IMG/VR virus record: IMGVR_UViG_3300030329_003616
Location: 1 to 23,713 of that record
Strand: one strand, 5' to 3'
DNA: 23,713 nt
DNA from: a virus
The notes under the pieces are model-generated. The model ran no database searches. It had not been told where the DNA came from and was given only the letters and a program-made list of their open reading frames with translations. Positions 1-8,281 of this stretch are shown one piece after another; position 1 is the stretch's first letter; each line of letters starts with the position of its first letter. Position numbers and translations under genes: made by a program.

Positions 1-798
1 GAAAAAAACAATCTTATAAATACTGCCAACTCATATAGGAAAGAATATGTAGATTTATATAATAAAATTCATCCTGATGGAAGCGTAGAGCATGGGGGCT
101 TATCTCCTGCACCTCCACTTGAAGATGGAACTAAAAGATGGTTTGACATTGATATTAAAGATGCTACCACAGGTGAAACGATGCAAAGTCCAAAGACACT
201 TCAGCAGTTAATGGATAAATATTACCTTCAATATAAGAATGTTGTAAGCAATATCTCTACAGTTGAAAATCAAGTAGCACAAGGTTGGGGTCCTCAACGT
301 TCATCTGTATTATTTAAAGATGATAGAAGGCTTATTCAACCATTCGAATTAAAGAAGTTTTTAAGACAACCAGTCACCTCTGGTAAAGCTCCTATTCCCC
401 CCTCACTATCTATAGATAGTCAATCAGAAATTTCCCCAACAGCAACTAATGAAATTGAAATTCAAGAGGGTGGTAAAAAGTTGATTGATTTAAGTCAAGC
501 TAAAGGGACAAAAAGACATCCAAATCAAGTTCTTTGGGACGAGCTTGTTCAAGGAGATAAACAATTTGTATTAAAGAAAATTGAAAAACAATGGAGAAAG
601 TCAGGTCGACTTAAAGGTGTTTTAACAGATGAAAAAAGGATTGAAATTGCTGAACATTTTTCAAATATGGGCATTATGAGTCAAAGTAGAATTTTAAATA
701 TGCCTTTGAATAAGCAAAAATATTTAGCGGTTGACGAGTCAGTGAAACCAGCAGAAAACCTTCTTTATAACATTATTGAAAAACAAATTAAGAAATAG
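1..798 (+). CDS. Probable virion/head-region protein, C-terminal part (5' end outside window)
   Basis: The frame is open from the first base, so this is the C-terminal 265 residues of a larger protein; the ATG at 181 is simply the first internal methionine. I do not recognise a family. The visible part has a Tyr/Asp-rich start, a Pro/Ser-rich stretch around residues 125-145 (PIPPSLS) that looks like a linker, and a Lys-rich, largely helical C-terminus (KKIEKQWRKSGRLKGVL). It ends 8 bases before the giant internal-virion-protein-like gene, whose ribosome-binding site overlaps this stop codon, so the two are co-transcribed and probably translationally coupled. Position suggests a structural or injected protein; that is inference from neighbours only. 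Confidence 0.75.
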   Translation, partial: EKNNLINTANSYRKEYVDLYNKIHPDGSVEHGGLSPAPPLEDGTKRWFDIDIKDATTGETMQSPKTLQQLMDKYYLQYKNVVSNISTVENQVAQGWGPQRSSVLFKDDRRLIQPFELKKFLRQPVTSGKAPIPPSLSIDSQSEISPTATNEIEIQEGGKKLIDLSQAKGTKRHPNQVLWDELVQGDKQFVLKKIEKQWRKSGRLKGVLTDEKRIEIAEHFSNMGIMSQSRILNMPLNKQKYLAVDESVKPAENLLYNIIEKQIKK

Positions 799-806
799 GA
801 GAATAT

Positions 807-3800
807 ATGTCAAACGGCAATATTCCTTATGATTTTTTAGAATATGTGAAGGGTGAAGACCCTACACTAGCTAGTATTTTTAAGAATAATGATGCTGGGC
901 TATACGAATATGCTAAAAGTCAAGGATACCATGTAAATTATGGTCAAGAGGTATCTTGGGAAGATGAAGATTCTAAAATTCAAACAAGAATTGGTTCTCA
1001 AACTTCACTTGGAGATTTACGACAAACTCAATATGATAAAATAACATCACCAAACTATACAAGTACATTGTCAAGTATGCTTGATTATGGAATAGATGAA
1101 AATTCATATGCATTTCTTAGGAAAGCATATAATGATTCTTTGACTGGTTTACTTGAACAAGCATATACAGGTAAAGCAAGATACAATGTAGATGATTATG
1201 AGGATGGAATTATCAATAATATATTGTCTGGAGTGATTGGATTTTTGATGCCTGCAGATATATTGACAATGAGAGTTGGCTCTATGGCGGGAAAAGGTCT
1301 AGTAAATAAATTGTTCTTAGAAGGCGTTCAGAGTAAAGCCGAAAAGGTAGCTGCGACACGTGGAATGACATGGACTAAATCTGCTATGATGGGCTCGACT
1401 GCACAAGCAACTGTTCTTGCTACATACGAAGGTGCTATGGGTGGAGTCAATGCATACCTTAACGATGAAAGTGTTATGAGTGGTGTAGCTGGAGGAGTTC
1501 TTCATGGAGCAATACTTGGTGGAGCTGCTGGATTTGTTGGTGGAGGTGTAGCTGCGAAACATGCAAAAGCTACAACATCTCTAGGTAAAGCTGCAACTGG
1601 GAAGACTGCTCAGATAGCTTATGAATCTGGTATATTCACAGGTGCACAAGCTGTGGAGGAGATACAACATGGAGACTTTACGGCAGAGAAATTATTAACA
1701 TCATTCTTAACAAACGTTGGTATGTTTGGATTACTTAAAGTACAACATAAAGCTACTGGAGCTGCATATGATAAGCTAATAAAAGATTATAAGAAATTTA
1801 GAGGCATTAAGTCAGAAGAGAATAAGACTGTTGAGGATTTGACAGATAGGGTAACTAAGTCTGTTGAGGAAGTAGTTGAAGGAAGCACTCCTGAAGTCTC
1901 TAAGGGTATGGAGGTTGTTAAAAAAGAAGTTGCTGAGCAGAGAAAGAAAGTCGAAGAGGAATTTAGAAGTGAGAATGAAGAATTATCCACTCTTGAGAGA
2001 GATATTGATGCATTTAGAAGAGATATGGATGCAACTATGTCAAAGAAAGATGGCAGTCATAAGGATACTATATATGAAAGAGAATATATATCTCGGCATG
2101 GGACTAGAATTATTGAAAGTTTAAATAGATTACTTGCCATTACTGATAGAATGATTAAAGGTGGTGAGGCTGGTCAAGGTGCAAAGAAAATCTTAAAAAA
2201 TGATTTAGACTTTTATAAAAGCCAAAAGAAAGAGATTGAAGTTCTTTTAGATAAAGTAAATAAAGCTGTTGAAAATGGTCACAAATCTCGTGACGTAGAT
2301 GTTCAAAATAGACAAAGTGGTATTGTCGGTAGATGGATAGCTGCTAGAGAAAAAGCTGGAAAGCCTGTTAAGATAAACCCCAAAACTCAACAACCATTTA
2401 AAAATCAATTACCTAAAACTAAAGTTGATGGAAAAGAAGTAGTTGACTATAATGCAATGGAAGGATATTCTGAGGGTATATTAGGACAAGATAAAGCTAG
2501 TTGGAAAAAAGAGCAAAAGAAAATAGCCAAAGAAGCAGGTATGGAGGTTGCGAAGGAAACAGGTCAATGGATTGAAGGAAATGAAGCAAGAGCAGCAGAG
2601 AAAAGAATATTAGAAAAAGAGAATGATGTTTTTGAATATCAAGTAAAAGAAGCTGGTAAAACTAAAACTAAAACAAGCAAGAACTCTACAATTGTTAAGA
2701 ACAATAGAAATAGAATGAAAGATGTTCCTAAGCATGAACAAGATGCTGTTATTGATTTTGCTCTTAGTGGTGAAACTAAAGCTGAAAATATAAAGAATAG
2801 AAAGTATACTCCTATTATTGCAGATTTTGTTCAATGGTTGAGGAAGGGTATTAAGTCAGCAAGATATGGAGATAAATTCATAAAAGGTCCAGGGAAAAAA
2901 CTAAAGGACGTTACCGCAGATGATGTTCATAATTTTTTAAATGCAGTTGTTATGAAAGGACCTAAGAAAAATAAATTAGGTTCTAGTGATGTAAATCCAT
3001 TCGCAAAGTTTTTTGATTATACTGATTTTAAAGCTCATCCAAGAGGATTGAGAGTTGCGAAAGATATATCTTACAAAGAGGCAAACGAACAAAGATATGA
3101 GAAGATAGGTGGTCCAGAAGTATTTAAAATGCCTAAAGATGTTGATAAATCTATAGAAAAAGGGCAAAAGAATTTAGAGAAGGAAATACTTAAAGATGAT
3201 AAGATTAAAAATACTGATAAGGTAATTAATGAAGTCAAGGTATTATCTGTTCTTTCTAAAATCGGTCTTAGGGCTCAAGAATTAAATAAGTTGACTAAAG
3301 CTAATCTTAAAAAAGAAGGAAAAGATTATTATATTGATTTTGGGAGACAAACTGACCCTACAGGTATTAAAACTGGAGTTCCATTTATCGGTAAAAAGCA
3401 TACAAACCCTAAACCTCTCCCTATAAGTAAGAGCTTATTTGATGCATTGATGAATATGCCTGTTAAGGAATCTAAATCTCAAATATTTAAAACTGGTTCT
3501 AAGATTGGAGGAAAATCTATTTTCAGCAAGGTGGCAGAAGCTATATTTGGTGAAAAATATAGATGGGATGATATAAGAACTACCTTGCAAACTGAGGGTA
3601 TAACAAATAGAGGTGTGTCTAAAGAACAAATCAACCGCTATTTGCGTCATGGAGAGGACACTCTTGAAAAAATATATACACAACCACAACTTAAAAATGT
3701 TCTTAAACAACAAAAAGATATTCAGAAGAAACTTGGCATTAATACTGAAATTAAGATAGAAATGAAAGAAGTTGATTATCAAACTATTGAAAGTCAACAA

Positions 3801-6800
3801 AGAGATTATAAGGTTATAAGTAAAGCTGAAAGAGGTGCTCAAAAAGAGTGGGTGAAAAAAACATATCCACACTTATCACTTAAACTTAGAGACACTTTAG
3901 GAAAGAAAAATGGAGAGGTCGTTTTAGGTAAAATTACTGGTCATTTAATTGAAATCACTAAAGGTAAAGCTAGAACTGATACTATTCCTCACGAAGTAAC
4001 ACACCACGTTGTAAACGTATTAAAATCGGTAGGAAGTGCAGAATCTAAGGCATTAATAAAGCGTGGAATTAAATTATTTGGTAGTGAAGAGAAATTAGTA
4101 CAAGCTATTGGCGAACACGTTAGAGGTCAATTACGGCAAAAAGGAATGATAGCTAAAGCTAAATCTTGGATTAAGCAATTTTGGAACACTGTGAAGAAAT
4201 CCTTTGTAGGTGTTGAGAATTTAAGCGATAAAACTATTAAATCTATCGTTGCCAATAAAGTATTAAAGGGTGAAGTTAATGTTAGTCATCAAGCATATGT
4301 TGAAGCTGTTAACACTAGCTATCAAAAAGGTGGCAAAACAAATAGAGAATTGAATAATGAAGGTCACAGAATAGCGAAGCAAAATAAAATATCCAAGCAA
4401 AGAGTAAATGAATTAAGAGAACAAGCTGGTTGGTTGCCGAACTCTAAGGGTAAATGGATTGAAGGCGAAGCGACTATTGAAAGCTTAAATAGGTTAAATG
4501 AACTTTTATCAAGAGAAAATGGTAAAGGTAATTCATCAAAGCATAAAATATCTGATGTTAATATTCAATACAATGTATCTGAGAAAGACCAATTATATTT
4601 ACTTAAACAATTGAGAATTAAAGATTTAGATATAGATAAAGCAACCCCATCTCAAATTAGTAGGTACACATCAATAATTATCAATAGCATGAATAAGCCA
4701 TTAAAGGAAATGAGAACATCCTTTGATGACCAATTAGCTCTTGCTGATATTTCAATTCCTAAACTTGGAATGTTTAAACGTTCAGTGATGTCAGCTTATG
4801 ATGTTCTTAAAAATTATGGTGGTGCACCAGGAAAAAGAATTGCTGAGAAGTTGGCAAAAATAGAATGGTTACAATATACTCAATATAAAGGATTTGCAGA
4901 TACTACCGCTAAAAGAATTAAAGATAGGCTAGGAAGAAAAGGGGCGGATGCAATGTGGGTTATTGACAAGCAACGCTCAGAGCCTTTATATAAATCTGAT
5001 AAGCTTACTACTAAAGAAAAATGGTTTTATGAAAATATGGAAAAGAAAGGTACTGACCCATATAAAGCTAAAAAAGAATATGAAGGAATGATGGATTATT
5101 TCTGGAATGCATTTGAAAAAGAAATTAGTCATTGGGCGAAGCCAGAGCAAATTAAGAGTTTTAAAAAGCAATTTAATAAGAAGTATGTTAATGATTACTT
5201 CTCAAGAAGACTAACTCCAGAGTTCTTAAAAGAATTTGGATACGATAGTTATGTTCTAAAAGAACTTGTTTCTACTAAAATTGATGGAGCAGCTAAGGCT
5301 GAAGCTAGAGCATTGGGACTTAAAGATGGCACATCTAAATTTGAGCAAAAAGTGAATGAGCTTTTAGCATCAAAAGAATTTAATGACAAGATTAAAAATT
5401 ACATATGGAACACTATGCAAGGTTCTCGTATGCAAATGAAAAATAATTATTTAGAAGAAAGAGGAATACTTATTTCAGAGTTCAAAGAAACATCTGATGG
5501 GAAAATGATAAGAGTATGGGAGACTAAATTTGATAATACTGTAGAAGCCTATGGTAATAGCATGTCCAAATACTTAGCAGTATTAAGATATATGCCTGAA
5601 CATACGGCAATAGGAAGACAATTTGGAGTTGGAGAACTATCTGCTGCTAAATTAGACCTTATTAAAGGTGGCAATAAAGACATGGGATGGTATGCACAAG
5701 CTGTTATTGAAAGAGAGCTTGGTCTTGAAGGAACTGCTAGAGACAGGTTGAAGCAAGATGCAAATAGAAAGCTTGGCGCAGTTGTCAATTTAAATGCTAT
5801 GATGGGATTATCTTCACCATTATCTGGTATTAAAAATCTTTTAATTCAAATTCCACGTTCTGTTGCCGTATATGGAACACAAAATACTTTAAGTGGTATT
5901 GCTCAAGTTATGAGACCATCTTCATGGAATGATGCAAGAATGAAAGGTCAGCTTGAATATGGTACCAAGCAACTTACAAGAGAAGCTGGAGAAGGCTATG
6001 GTTTCATGAAATCTCTTTCTCGTGGAGTATTTAAATGGAATTTGATGGGCATTACTGAAAATGTAAATAGGATTGTAGTGTCTCACGCTGGAAAATTACA
6101 TGCTCAAAATCTTCTTGGTAAATTGCGTGGTGAACAAGGTATGTTTAAAATATCATCCTCTAAGGAAAGGATTAGAAAGTATTTTAAGGATACTCTTGAG
6201 ATGAGTGATAGTGATGTCAAGTTCCTTGAGACTGGTCGACTAAAAACAAAGGAAAATAAGCAAAGATTTGAAGAATTAATGTCTCAAGCTGAACATTATT
6301 CACATGTTAAGTCTGCTGGTGGTACTGCAACGGGTCTACTTCCATTATGGGCAACCTCACCTGAAGGTAGAGCCACAACCTTGTTCATGAGAATGGCTTA
6401 TGTTACTACTGTAGATAGTTATAAAAATATTTATACTCCTGCAGTGAATGGTAATATTATGCCACTTGCTATGGCTACAATAGGTCATGGATTATCAGGT
6501 TATGCTTTGTATCAAATGTATGATTATTTATTTGGTGTTGAACCTCCTTCTTCTCATAGTGGAGATTTAGATATTGCAATGCAGTATTTATGGAGAGGAG
6601 AATTTCTTGGAATATTAGGAGAAGCTATAAGTCCTTATGGTGGAGTAATATCCTCTGGCTTAGGAATAGGTCAATCTGAAAGAGAAGTAGCATTTAATCC
6701 TATAATGGAACCAATAATACTTAGAAATATACAGGAAGCTCAAAAGAATTTCATGGCATGGGTTGGAGAAACCAAAACTGCAGAACAAGCAATGACAGAT

Positions 6801-7388
6801 TGGGTTACAAGGTCAGTTGTTGTTGCAGGTCAAGCACAAAAATATTTAAAAGCAACATCTAAGCATTATGAAATGGATAAAAGAATTAAAGCTGTGAGAA
6901 AAACATTTATGGCTGATATGGGTTACTCTAAAACAAATGGAACTGAATATGCAAGTGAAAATTTACCATATTATCGAAATATGAAAAATGCAATATACTA
7001 TGGAACAAAGGATGAGATACAAAAAGAAGTCTGGAAAACTTACAATTACTTGATGACTGAAGCGGTTCAAGGTAATGCTAAAGGTGGCTCACCCTTATTC
7101 TTAACAAAGCTACATAGAGATGTTGTAAATCAAATTATATCTTCAGCAAAATGGACAAGTCCTTTGCATAACCTTAGCGTAGAAGATGTGAAGAATAATA
7201 GAGCTGTTTCGATTAGGGACCAATTCCTCAAGTATTTAAAGCAAGGTGGAAAAGGTTATGATAAGGATGCAAAAGAATTAGATAGATATGTTCAGTATAA
7301 AGTTAGAGAAATCAAGAAAATGATGTATGATTATAAATTGATTGAGAAGTATTCGGTTTATCCAACATTGCAATCACTTAGAAAATAA
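807..7388 (+). CDS. Giant internal virion / polyvalent protein with embedded tyrosine recombinase and metallopeptidase domains
   Basis: A 2193-residue protein starting behind TAGGAG that overlaps the previous stop. Visible in order: an Asp/Tyr-rich N-terminus; a Gly/Ala-rich hydrophobic segment at about residues 195-255 (GGVLHGAILGGAAGFVGGG), suited to membrane insertion; charged coiled-coil sequence at about 355-415; a core-binding-like region (about 650-765) and tyrosine-recombinase catalytic region (about 800-960) with R822, D921 in place of the usual His, R924, H948 and Y957; a metallopeptidase motif HEVTHH at 1062-1067 with E1103/H1104 as possible third ligand; then a long helical C-terminal half with hydrophobic stretches near 1662-1690 and 1882-1910. 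This matches the known theme of large 'polyvalent' phage proteins that are packaged and injected with DNA. Injection, membrane passage and enzyme activity are inferred. Confidence 0.88.
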   Translation: MSNGNIPYDFLEYVKGEDPTLASIFKNNDAGLYEYAKSQGYHVNYGQEVSWEDEDSKIQTRIGSQTSLGDLRQTQYDKITSPNYTSTLSSMLDYGIDENSYAFLRKAYNDSLTGLLEQAYTGKARYNVDDYEDGIINNILSGVIGFLMPADILTMRVGSMAGKGLVNKLFLEGVQSKAEKVAATRGMTWTKSAMMGSTAQATVLATYEGAMGGVNAYLNDESVMSGVAGGVLHGAILGGAAGFVGGGVAAKHAKATTSLGKAATGKTAQIAYESGIFTGAQAVEEIQHGDFTAEKLLTSFLTNVGMFGLLKVQHKATGAAYDKLIKDYKKFRGIKSEENKTVEDLTDRVTKSVEEVVEGSTPEVSKGMEVVKKEVAEQRKKVEEEFRSENEELSTLERDIDAFRRDMDATMSKKDGSHKDTIYEREYISRHGTRIIESLNRLLAITDRMIKGGEAGQGAKKILKNDLDFYKSQKKEIEVLLDKVNKAVENGHKSRDVDVQNRQSGIVGRWIAAREKAGKPVKINPKTQQPFKNQLPKTKVDGKEVVDYNAMEGYSEGILGQDKASWKKEQKKIAKEAGMEVAKETGQWIEGNEARAAEKRILEKENDVFEYQVKEAGKTKTKTSKNSTIVKNNRNRMKDVPKHEQDAVIDFALSGETKAENIKNRKYTPIIADFVQWLRKGIKSARYGDKFIKGPGKKLKDVTADDVHNFLNAVVMKGPKKNKLGSSDVNPFAKFFDYTDFKAHPRGLRVAKDISYKEANEQRYEKIGGPEVFKMPKDVDKSIEKGQKNLEKEILKDDKIKNTDKVINEVKVLSVLSKIGLRAQELNKLTKANLKKEGKDYYIDFGRQTDPTGIKTGVPFIGKKHTNPKPLPISKSLFDALMNMPVKESKSQIFKTGSKIGGKSIFSKVAEAIFGEKYRWDDIRTTLQTEGITNRGVSKEQINRYLRHGEDTLEKIYTQPQLKNVLKQQKDIQKKLGINTEIKIEMKEVDYQTIESQQRDYKVISKAERGAQKEWVKKTYPHLSLKLRDTLGKKNGEVVLGKITGHLIEITKGKARTDTIPHEVTHHVVNVLKSVGSAESKALIKRGIKLFGSEEKLVQAIGEHVRGQLRQKGMIAKAKSWIKQFWNTVKKSFVGVENLSDKTIKSIVANKVLKGEVNVSHQAYVEAVNTSYQKGGKTNRELNNEGHRIAKQNKISKQRVNELREQAGWLPNSKGKWIEGEATIESLNRLNELLSRENGKGNSSKHKISDVNIQYNVSEKDQLYLLKQLRIKDLDIDKATPSQISRYTSIIINSMNKPLKEMRTSFDDQLALADISIPKLGMFKRSVMSAYDVLKNYGGAPGKRIAEKLAKIEWLQYTQYKGFADTTAKRIKDRLGRKGADAMWVIDKQRSEPLYKSDKLTTKEKWFYENMEKKGTDPYKAKKEYEGMMDYFWNAFEKEISHWAKPEQIKSFKKQFNKKYVNDYFSRRLTPEFLKEFGYDSYVLKELVSTKIDGAAKAEARALGLKDGTSKFEQKVNELLASKEFNDKIKNYIWNTMQGSRMQMKNNYLEERGILISEFKETSDGKMIRVWETKFDNTVEAYGNSMSKYLAVLRYMPEHTAIGRQFGVGELSAAKLDLIKGGNKDMGWYAQAVIERELGLEGTARDRLKQDANRKLGAVVNLNAMMGLSSPLSGIKNLLIQIPRSVAVYGTQNTLSGIAQVMRPSSWNDARMKGQLEYGTKQLTREAGEGYGFMKSLSRGVFKWNLMGITENVNRIVVSHAGKLHAQNLLGKLRGEQGMFKISSSKERIRKYFKDTLEMSDSDVKFLETGRLKTKENKQRFEELMSQAEHYSHVKSAGGTATGLLPLWATSPEGRATTLFMRMAYVTTVDSYKNIYTPAVNGNIMPLAMATIGHGLSGYALYQMYDYLFGVEPPSSHSGDLDIAMQYLWRGEFLGILGEAISPYGGVISSGLGIGQSEREVAFNPIMEPIILRNIQEAQKNFMAWVGETKTAEQAMTDWVTRSVVVAGQAQKYLKATSKHYEMDKRIKAVRKTFMADMGYSKTNGTEYASENLPYYRNMKNAIYYGTKDEIQKEVWKTYNYLMTEAVQGNAKGGSPLFLTKLHRDVVNQIISSAKWTSPLHNLSVEDVKNNRAVSIRDQFLKYLKQGGKGYDKDAKELDRYVQYKVREIKKMMYDYKLIEKYSVYPTLQSLRK

Positions 7389-7835
7389 TTCTTTAATTGG
7401 TAGTAATACCATTTGACTCATATTAAAGTCTCCACCCATTACCATTTTGGCTTTCTTCTCTTTATGAAGTCTTTTAATCTTATCTCTTAACTGACTTACC
7501 TTGAATATAAATCCACCTTCAATATTTCCATCATAGCTCAACAAATGAATCCAATTCTCTGCTTCTGTTACCGAAAGACCAGAAGGTCTACCTTTGCACC
7601 TGATTTCAATTGCTATGTTGCCTGTAGTCTTCCATATATCCCTCTCTGTCTTAACTTCTACCTTGTTATTATGCTGAAACAAGGCTTCAACAAAATCCTC
7701 TCCAATTTTGCCAAATTCTAAATCCAAGTCAAACTTTTTTAATTGCTCATAATCTACAGACACAAGGTTTCCCCTTTCATTTATTATTGCTAGGTCTCCA
7801 AATACATCATATATATCAGTTAATTTTATCGGCAC
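7374..7835 (-). CDS. Small PD-(D/E)XK-like nuclease (putative)
   Basis: 153 residues with a GTG start that overlaps the end of the resolvase gene by 10 bases; no strong ribosome-binding site is visible, so translation is probably coupled. The sequence GEDFVEALF, then VEVKTERD, then IAIEIRCKGRPSG followed by SVTEAENWIH resembles the helix, D/E...E-x-K strand pair and following helix of restriction-like PD-(D/E)XK folds. The KGRPSG...TEA.NWIH stretch is of a kind I associate with small phage nucleases. Placement directly after RuvC-like resolvase and helicase genes fits DNA processing. The catalytic residues cannot be assigned with certainty, and a non-catalytic relative is possible. The gene converges on the giant virion gene and their 3' ends overlap by 15 bases. 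Confidence 0.55.
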   Translation of the reverse strand: MPIKLTDIYDVFGDLAIINERGNLVSVDYEQLKKFDLDLEFGKIGEDFVEALFQHNNKVEVKTERDIWKTTGNIAIEIRCKGRPSGLSVTEAENWIHLLSYDGNIEGGFIFKVSQLRDKIKRLHKEKKAKMVMGGDFNMSQMVLLPIKELFSK

Positions 7836-8281
7836 TTCAAATAATGTGCTATTAATATTGCATCAGCATTTACAAGTGTCACTTTTAATTTAGGATAAAG
7901 TTCTTGAGCCTTAGCCTTTAACCATCTTTTTCTTTCTTGATATTCCATACCTTTTTTCATTCCATAAAATTTCATCCAATGGGACGGCAATACCAGTTCC
8001 ATATTTATACTATAACAAGATACGATTCCCAGCCATTGACCATAATTAACACCATAGTTAAAAGCTGCTCGTGAGGCATTATTAGGTCTAGCCCAAACCT
8101 TTTCCATTAACACTACTATTTCATCTTCAAGTACACCCCATGTGGCTTGACAAAATGCCGAATGCATACCATCAGAATCTTCTGGGCATTTCCATACTCT
8201 CATTTCACCATTACTAAATGATGCAATAGCTCCAGATTTTCCTGGGTCAATTCCTATATACGTTTTAGAACGGGATTTCAT
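7826..8281 (-). CDS. RuvC-like Holliday junction resolvase
   Basis: 151 residues with an RNase H-fold nuclease signature: the first strand YIGIDPGKSGA carries Asp12, VVLMEKV carries Glu60, and the C-terminal NADAILIAHYL carries Asp140. This acidic set matches the RuvC family, which cuts four-way DNA junctions. In phages these enzymes resolve replication and recombination intermediates before packaging. The length is close to cellular RuvC (about 170 residues). The start lies 17 bases inside the helicase gene, behind GGAGG with a 6-base spacer, so the ribosome-binding site is encoded by the helicase C-terminus. The junction closely resembles that between SSB and the tiny HTH gene. Confidence is good for the fold, moderate for exact substrate. 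Confidence 0.82.
   Translation of the reverse strand: MKSRSKTYIGIDPGKSGAIASFSNGEMRVWKCPEDSDGMHSAFCQATWGVLEDEIVVLMEKVWARPNNASRAAFNYGVNYGQWLGIVSCYSINMELVLPSHWMKFYGMKKGMEYQERKRWLKAKAQELYPKLKVTLVNADAILIAHYLKCR

Noticed and set aside
5549-5788. Minus-strand frame inside the giant gene, one of several
   Set aside because: No initiation site and no recognisable protein features; antisense to a continuous 2193-codon gene.
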